NCBI GenBank assembly: GCA_947652605.1
Contig: OX393580.1
Coordinates: 16,512,159-16,576,158, forward strand
Direction: 5' to 3'
Length of the DNA stretch: 64,000 nucleotides
Source of the DNA: Elmis aenea
Taxonomy: Eukaryota; Arthropoda; Insecta; Coleoptera; Elmidae
How positions within the stretch are numbered: position 1 is the stretch's first letter; each line of letters begins with the position of its first letter. Of this stretch, positions 43,625 to 55,295 are shown in pieces. A program made the position numbers and the translations under genes. The notes below the pieces were generated by a model, which did not search any database, was not told the DNA's origin, and saw nothing but the letters and a program-made list of their open reading frames with translations.

Positions 43625-44811
43625 CAGGGACTGAGAACGGAACGAAAACGAAAACGTTAAACGAAATTAACCGAAATTTTTTTAAGAACGAAAACGAAAC
43701 CGAAAACGAAATTATTATTTTTCGTTCAAGAACGAAAACGAAATAAATATTTTCCAAAACCGGTTTTAACCGGTTTTGTCGCTATTTCAATTTTATTTGT
43801 TAAACACAAACGCGAATTTACCTTCTGTGCTGGGGAGACATGAGGCAGTAAAAAATCTCACTTGAAATAAGTGAGCTTCACTTTTCTCCATATATTTACG
43901 TGAATATGTATTAACAACTTTATTGTTTATACTTGCAATTTCGTGTAACGCAATTAACGGTACAGATATTCTCTATTTCTAATTTGTTTTTTAGATCATC
44001 AATATAGAATATACACTTGATTGAATATACATTATCAATGTGTATGTTTTATTTGCGTTTAGACATAATAATAGTAAAATTTATTTTTTCTTCGAAAAGG
44101 ACTAATGTAAAAGAAGATTTATTGGAAGATGTGTTGCTGTTGCTAATAAGATTTAACGGAATGTGAAAATGTATATTGTATGGTATGTACAAACTATAAA
44201 GTTAGAGTATAGTTCAAGTTAATGTAAGTTTTTTTAAATATCTTTTTTATTTATAACATTTAGTAAATTATCCACTTGAATTCATTCTTTTGTCTTTTTA
44301 AATAATTACAGCAGGATCTTATTTAATTCAAATGCATAGATTTTTAGTACTAAAACAAATTTAAAACAGCACTTGCTATATTTTCATATTTTTAGATAAA
44401 GATCGTGTGTCTAATTTAACCTAATCACGTTGTGTTTTTGCACCTTACCGGTATTATACTAAATAAAATGGTTAAATGTTAATGTGTTTAACGATTTGGT
44501 AAATTTAATATGGCGATGGTTCGCCAGTCTAAAATATGCTATCCGTGAGCATCAAACCCCATCGTCATCGTTTATATTTTAGTTGAGACGCAAATATTGT
44601 TATCGTATTTATAGAGGGTTGTAGTGACTTGAAAAAAAAATTTGATTTTTTGACGACAAAAAATATTGTAAAACCGGTTTTAACCGTTATTATTTCGGTT
44701 CACGAAAACGAAAAAAGAATTTTTTCGGTTAGAACGAAAAGAACGTAAACGATATATTTCATTTTCGTTCCGAACAGAAACGAACGGAATTTTTTTCGTG
44801 TTTAGTCCCTG
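43625..44811. mobile_element. hAT element, non-autonomous, perfect 8-bp duplication
   Basis: The ends CAGGGACTGAGAACGGAACG and CGTGTTTAGTCCCTG are flanked by ATCAGAAG at 43617-43624 and 44812-44819. Subterminal GAACGAAAACGAAA-type repeats fill 43635-43745 and, in complement-like order, 44690-44780; AAAACCGGTTTTAACCG occurs inside both ends. No transposase frame in the 1.19 kb. Confidence 0.9.
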
Positions 44812-45599
44812 ATCAGAAGTGCTTCGAAATCAAAATGTAGATGGTCATGTTTCATTTTATTACTGTAGGTAGTTGATTGAAGAAGTGCTTACACGTTTTT
44901 AGAATACATATAACATCGTTATATAGCTGTGCTGGAAATATAAATATCATTGCGAAATATTTAGATTTTTGCCCAAAAACTAAATTTAGCACTTAAAGTT
45001 ATTTATAAAAATCATGCAGAGCTTTAAAAGATTGTTTAAGGCAGTTTTTGAATCAAATTAAGTGGAAATGCATCGTTTAGGGTCTTTAACATTTTCTGAA
45101 TATATAAAGATCTCTGCCAAATTTTCCGATTTTTGTCAAAAATTACAAAAAATGTAAGACTTAAAACTATTTTGACACGTTGGCTGCCGCCATATTTAAA
45201 ATAAAGATTTTTGGGGGCCGCAATAAAATAGAGTAGAATCAATTATTGCAAAATATCGGGTTATTCACAAGCTACGTAATAGAAAACACTAATATTTATA
45301 CTGCTGCTGAGTACAAACGGGATTCTCACGGCACAGCAGTAAACTTTTTGGAGGATCCCCGACGAACCTTATGGCAGCCAAGGTTGTTGAGTGGTAAAAA
45401 AATAGTTTTAGGCCGTATTTATACAAAGTAAAAATAAAAATTCATTGTTTAGGATGTTTTTGACGTTTTTGGTAATATAAAAAACTTTGCAAAATTTGTA
45501 AGGCAATATACTAACAATTTTAAAAATTTTGCTGAGCAGTAAAAAAATAGTTTTAGGCCTTTTTAAAGCCAACTTAAAATTAAAATGCATTGCTTAAGG

Positions 45600-45900
45600 C
45601 AGGGGTTTTTAATCTTATTTGTTACATGGACCCGTTTGTCAGTCAGATAAAAGCCGTGGATCCCTTTTCAGAATGTTTTTTTTTTCTTCAAAACGATCAA
45701 CAACTGTATTGCGATATGAAAATATTTATTAATTTTATTCAGGACCACAATAAGAGCTTATACTATTGTAATTTATTGCATACGTTCATGGATAAAGGAA
45801 ATCTAGATTTCAGTTAAAAGTTGGTAAAAATAAAGATAATAAATTAATTTTTCCCATCCAAGCTCGCGGACCCTTTGAAATCTTTTCATGAACCCCCAAA
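45600..45900. mobile_element. hAT MITE in the tandem array
   Basis: CAGGGGTTTTTAATC opens the element and GAACCCCCAAA closes it. GCTTAAGG (45592-45599) and GCTTAGGG (45901-45908) make an 8-bp duplication with one mismatch; comparison with other array units confirms this is where the unit is interrupted. Internal GGACCC...GGACCC blocks are typical of this type. The 75-codon frame 45590-45817 is chance. Confidence 0.65.
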
Positions 45901-46189
45901 GCTTAGGGTGTTTTTAACTTTTTCAGATAATACTAATATCTTTGCAACATTTTCCGATTTTTGCCAACAAAAAATGTAAGACTTTTCACTTGGAACTATT
46001 TAAAAAATACATTTAAGCAGTTAAAAAATAGTTAAGGCCGTTTAAGAGCAAACTAAAAATGGAAATGCATTGCTTAGGCGCTTAGGGTATCTAATATTTC
46101 CTGAAAATATAAAGATCCTTGCAAATTTTCCGATTTTTGCCAATAAAAAGCTCATTCAATAGTTTTGCAAAGTTCAAGCTGTTTCACAT

Positions 46190-46333
46190 TGGTGACAAAA
46201 AAAACAAAAAGATACTTCATTTTTTTTTCCTTCCCGTTTCACAGGTGTTTTGTTGGTTTAATAAATAATACTCTCTCATTTCTTCGTCCCCCCTTAAATA
46301 TATTTGGCGCCACCCAGGTTGAGAAATACTGAC
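46190..46333 (-). mobile_element. Terminal part of a second hAT-type MITE
   Basis: Minus-strand reading starts CAGTATTTCTCAACCTGGGT and continues GGCGCCAAATATATTTAAGG, a familiar hAT end. The other end cannot be placed and no duplication was found. Confidence 0.5.
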
Positions 46334-46959
46334 TTGGGGTATTTTTATTATTTTCTGAAAATATTAAGATCTTTGCAAAATTTTCTGATTTCTGCCAATA
46401 AAAAATGTAAAGTTATACCCTTGGAACTATCTTAACACTTGGATTCAACACCAGCAAAATAAGCTCGGCAGTAAACGTGTTAAAAAATAGCTTTAGGTTG
46501 TTTTTGAGCAAACTAAAAAAAGGAATGCACCAAAACATGTAAAGCTATTTATTCACTTAAAACTGTTTAAAATATATTTTTGAGCAACAAAAAAATAGTT
46601 ATACACCGTTTTAGAGCGAACTAGAAATAAAAAGCATTTTCATGAAATATAAAAACCATTGCAAAATTTGCGATTGTTTGCCAATAACAAATATGGGTAC
46701 TCTTGGATTATGTTGAAAAATTTTAAATAGCGGTAAAAAAATTCTATTGGGCCGTTTATAACAAAACTAAAAGTTGAAATGCATGGCTTAGGTCTTAAGC
46801 TAATTAAATTGGATGAAGAATTTAAGTTGAAAATTTCATTGCATTTTAGTGAGGAAATGGCCTTTTAAAGAAATATTGATGCTACTTATGTAACATGTAT
46901 ATCCTTGTGTCTATTTATAAAGTCTCTATATGCAGTAATTTTGTATTATCTTGTTGCAG

Positions 46960-47200
46960 GTTGACTGGTTGCCTTGGGCAAGTCGTTAATTATACCGTGG
47001 GCCACGCGACGCCAATATCCTTGGGCGTCATTTAGCAGCCACCGCTCTGAAGCAAAGGATAACGGGAAGAACACACGATTACCCAAGCGACCTATAGTTT
47101 ACGACTCCTGTTGACTAACAGACTAAGAAGCAATAAACTGCATAACAACACCCACACAGAAGCCATCAAGAGGGACTCGACGGACATTAAACATAGTGAG
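46960..47200 (+). other. Candidate non-coding 5' UTR exon of the downstream gene
   Basis: A pyrimidine-rich tract and TTGTTGCAG end at 46959, and GAG/GTAATTC gives a donor at 47200/47201. The 241 bases between are clearly more GC-rich than both flanks, carry no repeat hallmark, contain no ATG and have stops in all three frames. That is what a 5' UTR exon should look like. The next acceptor in the same orientation with a start codon is at 50613/50614. The link between the two exons is inference; no transcript evidence is available. Confidence 0.5.
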
Positions 47201-47641
47201 GTAATTCAATAATTCCACGCTATTCCCTGGAGGGTGTTTAGCTCTAGTGCTGAATATTTGCCGTATTTATGAAGTGTTTAAAATGGTTTCGTATTTTATT
47301 TTTAATTTCCGCTTTATGAACTGCAGTAATGGGAATGAACTTTATCACATTTGCCAGCTTTAAAAGGATAATCAATTATCACACTGAAAGTTTATTAAAA
47401 CATTAAACATATTACAAGATACAGCTAGTTCAAAACTCACTCAAAATTAAACAAACAAAATATACCAAAATATATATTTGTCAACTGATAACCACATCAT
47501 AAGTTTTAGTACATATTTTGGCTTTTTTTGCTTCTATATTACCAATTTTAAGCGCCTTATGGTATCATTAAACTTCTAGTACAAAGTCACAAATTTTATG
47601 AATATGTATCTAATGTTTTGAACAGAAAAAAATCAAATAAA
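47201..47641. other. Probable intron sequence, nothing else seen
   Basis: AT-rich sequence following the candidate donor at 47201; no frame or repeat noted. Confidence 0.4.
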
Positions 47642-49010
47642 TAGGGTGATCAGACGTCCCGTTTCTCTGCATTTTTCCCCGTTGTCCCACGTAAATGTCC
47701 CGTATCTCTTTATTTTTATATTTACGTCACGATCGGTATATTTCGAGCGAATTCGTTTGACGGTTTAAGTGACTTCGTGTTCGTGAAATCCGCTGCCACA
47801 ACTGCGCGAAGATATCCACGCCTCTATAATATTTAACCGTATTACGAAAATTACTATTGACGACAGTGTTTAATGGTACTGTTCGTGCTACAAGACCAAG
47901 TACGTATTACGGTTTTTATTGTCTAAGTATATCTAGTTTTATTATTTATACTCCCGAGAATACAAGAGTAAAGTAACCACACTGTGGGGCAGATTGGCGG
48001 ATAGATGACATGAGACGGGTCCGGAAAATTTCAGTTATTCGGCCCAACAGATGTTAAAATAAAAAGGAATCAATTGTCGCACATTTTTTCATTAACGACC
48101 GCCCGCCCCACTGGAAATTTTCCCGGCGTCCTGATGGGCTAATCCGCCCCTGAACCACACTAAGTGCCGTTTATCGTGATCTCCAATTTAAAAGTAAAAT
48201 CCACTGCATTTTAGTCTTTTATTTAAATAAAACTTTCGACAATTAGATTTGGATGGATTATAGAAACACTTGACACTAAAGATTTAGGGTCCCACCCAAT
48301 AAGAAAAGTTAAAAAAAAAATATGACCAGAAAATGTCAAAATGTTAGTGTCCCGTTTTCATATTTGCAATACAGGGTGTGTAAAAATTGGCGGAAGCGCT
48401 ACACGTGGCGATGTTCTTCGTAAAATCTAAGTCGAAAATCTTAATACGAAAATGTTGTACAATGCTTGCTGTGTCTGCAAGAGGTCCTCAAAGTTTTGAC
48501 ATTAAGTCCTTTAATAAGCGTTATAATTTAATACTTGCAAATGAAAAAGCTTCAATTTGGAATAAAAATAAATTTCGAATAGTATTTTTTCCTAGATATT
48601 GTGTTCTTCCTTTCAAAAATTGGTGTTGAAAATATTTAAATCACTGATTTGAATGAAAATAATACATATGGCAACATTGTCATTAGCTGTCATCTCTGTT
48701 TTTCTCGTAATTATTTCTAGTTCGTGTTTTACGATACCCTAAAGTTTGCAGCTATGTTTACGAACTAAAGGCTTCCAGTTCGAACAAAAATTGTAAATAC
48801 CTACGTAAAAATTGCTGATAAAAAAATGTCCAAACGCAAATAAATGTATGCAATGTTGCCAATTTCTTTTTTCTTTAAACGGTTCCTGAGGTCATAGGAA
48901 GCATGGTACACCATTTTTGTATCAAGATTTTCGACTTAGAATTTTACGAAGAACATCGTCACGTGTAGCGCTTCCGCCAATTTATACACACCCTGTATAT
49001 GATCACCTTA
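47642..49010. mobile_element. hAT-like MITE (GTCCCGT type), split by a fold-back
   Basis: The left end AGGGTGATCAGACGTCCCGT (47643) matches the right end TGATCACCTT (49000-49009), but only after removing the fold-back at 48372-48995. TGTCCCGTTTTC at 48349 is the counterpart of GTCCCGTTTCTC at 47656. The core (47760-48200) is moderately GC-rich without an intact frame. No clean 8-bp duplication seen. Confidence 0.6.
48372..48995. mobile_element. CAGGGTG fold-back inside the GTCCCGT MITE
   Basis: CAGGGTGTGTAAAAATTGGC and GCCAATTTATACACACCCTG pair, followed inward by GGAAGCGCTACACGTGGCGA, then TGTTCTTCGTAAAATCTAAG and TCGAAAATCTT, all mirrored at 48920-48975. Arms of about 75-80 bases with a 460-base centre. 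The frame at 48387-48629 begins in the arm and is not recognised. Confidence 0.82.
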
Positions 49011-49045
49011 AACTAAAGCCAAATTTAAACCTATATTCTAGCAAT

Positions 49046-49496
49046 CAGGGATGGCAAATAGGTGGCACGCGTGCCAAACTTGACACGCGAGAGATTTTCG
49101 ACGGCACTCTAAAGAATTCTATGAATAAATTTGTTTTTAAATTTTAAACTTTTTCGAAATGTTTTATTTATTTTTAATTAGTATGCTAATTATCTACAAC
49201 TACATGTTATTTAAATATCAAAAAATTAAAAATACCAAAATATAAAAAATCTTCTTACATCTATACAATAATTTGATCATTACTATACATATAAAATACC
49301 AACTGTAGCGATGCACGGAACTTTTGATTGCATATGTATTTAGTGACACATTAAATCATGACGTTGGCAATACTGAACGAAAGAACTGACGGTTGTTTCT
49401 GGTAGGTAGGTTAGGTTAGGTACTGGCACGGGGAAAAATTTGTATTACATTTTATCTTATTTTGGCACACTGATCAAATCCTATTTGCCATCCCTG
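49046..49496. mobile_element. hAT MITE with CAGGGATGGCAAATAGG ends
   Basis: CAGGGATGGCAAATAGG at 49046 and CCTATTTGCCATCCCTG ending at 49496 are perfect complements. TGGCACGCGTGCCAAACTTG near the left and TTTTGGCACACTGATC near the right are subterminal. The flanks share only TCTAGC out of register, so no duplication is claimed. Probably in an intron of the downstream gene. Confidence 0.78.
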
Positions 49497-50613
49497 CGTC
49501 TAGCTCCTACAGTAAGAACTCAAATTACATTCAGTCTGCATAAAATTTTAATCTAACACGTAGATTGCAATCAACTGAAATCAACATGCTTATTTTAACA
49601 ATTAATTATTCAAATACGAAAATATTGTTCCATTTCCTAGTGTTCGTTAGCTGCGATGGAACTTGTGTCAAATAATGCTGATTGCTAACAAACAACATGG
49701 AAGTGTTTACAATTCCAACTTAAATTAGCTGCATTCATATAAAAGTCAATAATTCTTGTTCCACTACAAATGTGTCAGTGATACGTCTCGTGAATTTAAT
49801 ACAAATTTCAGAAGTCTATAAGCAATTAACGTTAAACTTTATTATGAACAACTGTAGACAGTTGTTTTTTTACAAAGAGAATCGTATTTGAATAGAACAG
49901 TGTACTTTGTTAAACGAAAGCTTGAAATATTTAAATGATTGTTTGACCAGTTGCAGTAATTCTAGAAAGCTGCCTTCCTTCACAAATGTTACATACATTT
50001 TTTTTAAATCTGCATTTATAGAGATAAATTAATAAATATAACATTTGTGAAGGTGGTTAGTTTCCTACAATTCTTACATGTTGATAGATTTCAAGACATG
50101 GAATATTTTAAACGTTTGAAACACTTCAATATTAAAACTTTTTCCACTGTTAATTCACCTTAGAGATAATTCTGTTGCTTCATGTTGGTTTCATGGAATT
50201 CCTGTTTGGTTTTTTCTGTGTCGAGCTCATTTAATTTAGCTTGCAATGGAGAAATGCTGTCGGGTTCCTGCGTTTGCTTAACACTAGACGACTTGTCGGG
50301 GAGGGATTTATCAATGCAACCTTTCCAGAGGGACTAATAGTAGAGACGGGAACGAATTAGAGCCCCTAGAAATTTGTGTAGTTGGAAATAAAATAAGCTG
50401 TGTAAAATTATTACCTTCTTTTTACATTTTTTTTTATCAGTGTCCTCTGTTTTGTGGTGGGATTAATTATTAACTAAAATGAAATTATTGTAAGTTAACA
50501 TATGTGAATTAATTACGTTATCGGTTGATGATAATTGATGGTCTGATTATTATATTTTTTCAAATTGTTCATGTTTTTAAAAGTATTTAAATTAGTTTTC
50601 GTCCTTCTTTCAG
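49497..50613. other. Probable intron; small inverted repeat only
   Basis: AT-rich sequence up to the acceptor TCCTTCTTTCAG at 50602-50613. CCTTCACAAATGTTA at 49978 is mirrored by TAACATTTGTGAAGG at 50040, a small hairpin MITE-like repeat. A slightly GC-richer stretch at 50250-50380 has no splice signals that convince me. Confidence 0.45.
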
Positions 50614-50640
50614 ACTAAACTGAAGCTGAAAAATAGCAAT

Positions 50641-50655
50641 ATGCCTGTGCCTTAG
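50641..50655 (+). promoter_or_regulatory. Four-codon upstream ORF
   Basis: In the exon beginning at 50614, ATG CCT GTG CCT TAG lies 26 bases before the main ATG. It is in another frame and ends before the main start. Such minimal uORFs can lower translation of the main frame; whether it does here is inference. Confidence 0.45.
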
Positions 50656-50681
50656 ATAACCACACTCACCGAAGAAAGGAA

Positions 50682-53600
50682 ATGGAGCCAGACGCACCCG
50701 ACACAGAAAATATAGCGAATATTTTTCTCAGCATGTCATCCGATTTTGAATGGATTGATGGGGAAGCAACATCCGGTGAATACGTCGAAGATCAGAGAGA
50801 ATGTGGCGACGGCGACAGCGGAGGGGAATACAAAGAAATAAGCTCACATGAGTCTACCCCAGAAACACACAATCAGGAAATTTTGATTGACATCAAACAG
50901 TTGGATAAACGCAAAGACAAAAAGACGTCGAAGATACCGGTACGACAGACGAAAACGTCTTGTCTTGCAGATGCTTCGAAAGCTCTTTATGATAACGATG
51001 GCCGTTCTCAACAGCTGGAATATCCTGAAACATCAAAAATTTTACTTGAATCTTGCGCTTTCGAAGTGGAACAGTTCGTTGCTGTAGCTAATAAAACCGA
51101 AGACGCTATAGACAGATGCTGGAATATGAATGCGAACCAAAACGGTAAGCTAAGCTCATTTTATTTTGTCTGTAGCGATATGACTGCATAAAATATGAAA
51201 GAATTTATTTTAAGGTACAAAGTACTTTTTTTTGTGCTAAAATATCAGTAAAGTACATACTTTTCTCTGCATAATAATGTAATATTTATCTTTTTTTATA
51301 GCTTGTGACTCGGTTATCTGCAATGTCGACGTATCTGCGAGCGAGATAAAGCCAGTAAATGATAATGGGATCAATCAAGACCTCAAGAACGTGTCCGAAA
51401 TGTTGAGCGACGTATTGGAATGCAAGGAAACCTTTATATCTGAGTGTCTCAACTTAAAACAGCCGAATACAGGCGACGACGAAGGAATACAAAGCGATAA
51501 TGCAGAAAGAGCTTTAGAAAATAGCACTGCATTAAGAGACAGGTGGGAAGACGATCTTCCGGATATCTCTAATGATTTTTCTTTAGACGACATTAATGAT
51601 TCATCATCGGATACGTCTTCGCTTAGCCCAAGAGCTCCTTTAGCGGTGGAGGAATTGACGGAACCAATCCTGGAGGCGCCCGAAGAATTTCGCTCGTTAC
51701 AAGACAGTGCAAGCTCTGGTGATACCTCAGAGTTACCTGTGGTTAACTGCGCTGGTATGCAATTAAACGAAGAAACAGAGGCTCGCGTGTCGCTGAATCT
51801 AGGTGAACCGGAACAACGTCCTATCGGCGCGGTCGCCCGTGACCACGATAAAGCTGACACACCGGAAGTCAGTAATATGTGCGGGCGGGAAACAGACAAG
51901 GATGCATCGGCGAGTTCCGAACGTGGGAACGAGATGGATATCCACACAACCAGACAAGACTCAGATTCCCAACGAATTTGCATAATAAACGATATGAGAC
52001 ACGAAACGATACAAAAAAAATCGTTCGACGGCGAAGTTAATGAATACGCCGCGCCCACCGAGACAATAGAAATAACGCGCAATACTAAGGACAATCGGCT
52101 TGCATTAAGTCGCGTAAGTGGTGGGGAATTAAAAGACAATAACCAAATACAAAACAGTCGTATCGATGCAGTTATATCGCGGAGACACGTGGATTTACCT
52201 GAGACTCATACCGATGTTAATGTTGGGGACGCGTCGGTGGAAAGCGACCGCGAACTAAGTGGACACGACGCGGATGGTGTCACGCCCGAGTGTACAGTTA
52301 CAATGCTAAACGCACCAGATACAATACAGAATGAAACTGGCGGTTATATAGGGTTTCGAGGCGGTTTAGAGCCAGTTTCCAGTGGTGTTTCCAGCGACAA
52401 GGACTTTGAAAATAATGTTACATGCGACAAGGCCAAAGAGACAATTAGTGTATGTGAGAGCGATGTAACTTTAGCCGGTTCGAATGAGTCGTATGTGTAC
52501 AATAGCTGCCCCGAAGGACGTGACGCGGTGAATGGGCCCTGCTCGTCGGTGTCGGATGTCGGTGCGTGTGCGTGCGCGGGTAACCTACCGTCGGCGGCGG
52601 AGCCATCGATCGACATTGGCGTCGCGCGATGCGCAGAGGCGTCGTGGTGCAGTCGCACTTCGGCTGTCACGACCTGCGCTGCTCTAGCTGCTGTGAGCTC
52701 GATACCCTCCAGCTGTCAAGACTGTAACACACACACACCTTGCAACACAAAAACTAAACAACCGAACAAAGATAACTCAAGTGATAGTGACGATATAATC
52801 AACAACAATCAAGAAAGTGGCGAGTTAAACGTTTTTAATTCAGAAAATGTAAATATTGGCAAGTGCTACTCACCCACCGATAACACCGCGAAGCAGTTCA
52901 ATTCAACACGTCAAGATCAATCAGAAAGTCTTAATCTCCGCTGGGAGTTTAAAAATGGGCGTCTAGTTTTTAACAATGCAACGGATGCCACTAAAGATGA
53001 AAGTGAGCGTGTTCCCATTAAAGGACTAGGACAAAGTTCAAGGATCCCCAAATCAACCCTCGATAAATTGCCACCAGAAAATTCTTCGGGTAACAATTTA
53101 ACTCCTAGCGGAAACAAATTGAAAGAACAAGAATCACCCCCTGGTTCATCCTTTGAAGTTGACAATGAAGAAGTAAACGCGGTACTCTGCAGCAGAGATT
53201 TAAACAAACGTAAAGTTGAAGGCAGATCGAGGCTCAAATATCTCGAAGATAAACTCAAAGAGGCCGGGATAACAGACGGCAAGGGTGGTATATTGAAGGC
53301 AAAGACAAGTCCCCCAAAGGAGTCACCGATAAACACCGATACCGCTGTTGAAATTGTAGATAAAACTAATTTGGAAAGTGCAGTAGAACTAAACAAAAGC
53401 AAAGAACAGGTGGTCGATAAATTATCAACAGCGTTCCTAGATTTTAATGATAACCAAAAACTCGTTACCGAAGAGGAACCCAATCCCGACGATAACGACA
53501 AGCGACAAAGCTCTGACGACGAAGACTTAATCCCGGAAGTCGGAGAAAGTGCAGATCAGGTCGATTTCGCAGGTGGAGGACGTTGCGAGTTCGATGTGCG

Positions 53601-54217
53601 CCAGGTAACTTCCTTTACGGGATATTCCGACAGCGACTTCTACGTCGTTTACGATGAACTGGATGATACGAGCGACGAAGAAGTATATGAACATGAGCAT
53701 TACCATATAATTGCGCGTTCAACGATGCGGGGAGACAGTGGTATGGGAACTGACGGTGAGCGCACCAAGCAACACAACCCGGACCGTGAAAACCTCAAAT
53801 CACTTTTAAAGAGACCCGGGCGCGGCAGGGACAGCAAAAAAAATCGCGTCGTCTTCAACGAAAATAAAAATGAATTTTTCGATGCCGACTACATTATATT
53901 GATACGCGAAGAGTGCGATTACGATGATGAGGACGAAGATGGTGTGTGCACGTGCAACGAGCACGAGATGGTTCGGTTAACTTGTTGTGAACCTCATTGC
54001 AATTGCAATGTGTACGAGGGATATGCGGATCCGACACCGCAAAGCCCGAAATTCGCGCCGCCTCTCGAGTTTGTGGATGCTGTGACGCTTAGTCCACCAG
54101 AAGGATACAAGGACATGGAGCTCGGTGAACAGCAACTCCTTGCTCTTCAGCATATGGCGAGGAGAGGGCAACGTACTGCAGTCTGCAGGGATTGCAGCGC
54201 AACACATGAAGACGAAG
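50682..54217 (+). CDS. Large acidic, mostly low-complexity protein of unknown function; first two coding exons, partial
   Basis: Two coding exons, 50682-51144 and 51302-54217, are joined by a 157-base GT-AG intron (51145-51301). The join is phase 1 and keeps the frame open; the last donor, GAAG/GTAAGT at 54217/54218, is also phase 1, so the protein continues beyond the window. The start is secure: TAG at 50634 is in frame upstream and no other in-frame ATG follows it. In total 1126 residues are visible. The chain is rich in Asp, Glu, Ser, Thr and Asn. Landmarks: TSKIPVRQTK (SKIP at 83-86) and QSSRIPKSTLDK (SRIP at 734-737), both SxIP with basic neighbours, the form that binds EB proteins at microtubule ends; a short basic helix near 795-810; a Cys/Ala-rich stretch at 575-640; a conserved-looking YSDSDFYVVYDELDDTSDEE block from about 929; RVVF at 1003-1006 after KKN, a PP1-type RVxF; and a Cys/His cluster at 1037-1056. 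I do not recognise the family. Codon composition is far more GC-rich than the flanks. Confidence 0.85.
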
Positions 54218-54648
54218 GTAAGTTACACACACACGCGCATAATTTACCGTATCGTTATTAATATTAATTGAAGTATCTTTTGTGCGTTTGTTTAATCACA
54301 TGTCAGAACGTAATTATCATGTAGCCACCGCCTTTTTCGCGAACAAATGAGTTACGAATTATAATTCATTCAGTGATTGATTGGAATCGAAGTTACCGAG
54401 TCAAACAAATGATACTCCACTTCAATTTATCTTTAGATTTAGTGGCTGCAATCACGCATGAAGCTTTAATAGATATCTAGCGAATATTACGCCGTTATTT
54501 TTCGAGAAAAACACTTAATTATTTACCATTTTGTTACAAACTTAACACTCTATCAATAATTGATTTCTTTGTGAGCAAAAATAGATTATCATTTTGTAAG
54601 CTTCTCTTTGTCTGTCCATTTCTAATAATTGCCATAACTGCACTAAAA
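54218..54648. other. Start of the next intron
   Basis: AT-rich sequence after the donor GTAAGT at 54218. The in-frame stop at 54259-54261 is reached only if this donor is not used. No acceptor followed by a matching open frame was found in the remaining window, so the intron is at least 9.7 kb. Confidence 0.55.
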
Positions 54649-54849
54649 TGTTAAATTCTCCATCATGACGTCACGTTTTGTCGTTATGACAGCGGATAAA
54701 AAGGCACTTAACTAAATATCCACTTGCATTTTTGCATGTAACTTTTGTTACCATGCAAAGGACTTATGACCAATTCAAACATTAAAAGATTTTGACGTTT
54801 TGTTAGTTATTATTTGAAGGTTTTAATTTATTCGTGCAGTTATTGTACC

Positions 54850-55085
54850 GAATTACACTCGAGCTTTGTTTTTATCCTCGACAAACTTGCTTTTTATCAA
54901 CTTAAGTTTGGTTGCTATTAGCTATTAGGCAACTCTTGACTCGACAACTGTCAAAGATAAAACAACTCGTCCTACGGACTTGTTGTTTTATCAGACAGTT
55001 TTGTCTCGTCGACTTTCCTAGCAACCAAACTTTCGTAGCAACGCAAGTTTGTCCGGCTAAAAACAAAGCTCTCGTGTAATTACCT
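54850..55085. mobile_element. Hairpin MITE, AATTACACTCGAGCTTTG type, unit 1
   Basis: AATTACACTCGAGCTTTGTT and AACAAAGCTCTCGTGTAATT are inverted; inward, GACAAACTTGC pairs with GCAAGTTTGTCC, and AAAACAACTCGTCC with GGACTTGTTGTTTT around the centre. No ORF. Confidence 0.75.
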
Positions 55086-55295
55086 CCGATAACTGCACTC
55101 ATAATTATGTTAAATTCTCCATAATGACGTCACGTTTTGTCGTTATGACAGCGGATAAAAAGGTACCTAACTAAATAACCACTTGCATTTTTGCATGTAA
55201 CTTTTCTTACCATGCAACCGACTTATGAATAAAAGATTTTGACGTTTTGTTAGTTATTATTTGAAGGTTATAATTTATTCGTGCAGTTATCGTAC

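Larger units (their letters stand above)
45035..46800. repeat. Highly diverged tandem array, at least seven units
   Basis: A block of the type AAAAAATAGTTTTAGGCCGT, then GCAAACTAAAAATGGAAATG and CATTGCTTAGG, recurs near 45037, 45405, 45545, 46022, 46483, 46585 and 46735. Most are followed by TTTTCTGAAAATATAAAGAT, then TTTGCAAAATTTTCCGATTT and TTGCCAATAAAAAATGTAA. Spacing is irregular because of divergence and because hAT MITEs have entered. Several short frames here are chance. Confidence 0.7.

Noticed and set aside
49046..49496. An 8-bp duplication for the CAGGGATGGCAAATAGG MITE
   Set aside because: Only TCTAGC is shared and it is not in the required position on the two sides.
50250..50400. 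GC-richer block considered as a further 5' UTR exon
   Set aside because: An AG (TTTCCAG at about 50328) exists, but no convincing donor follows and the block is not clearly bounded.
51375..53501. Long minus-strand frames of 254 and 194 codons opposite the large exon (51375-52139, 52917-53501)
   Set aside because: They are shadows of the plus-strand gene. Their serine/leucine-rich make-up is the complement of the acidic codons, and the plus frame is continuous, much longer and bounded by matching-phase splice sites.
54218..54261. Reading the large exon through to the stop at 54259-54261
   Set aside because: GAAG/GTAAGT at 54217/54218 is a strong donor in the same phase as the previous intron, and the bases after it turn into ACACACAC and AT-rich sequence.
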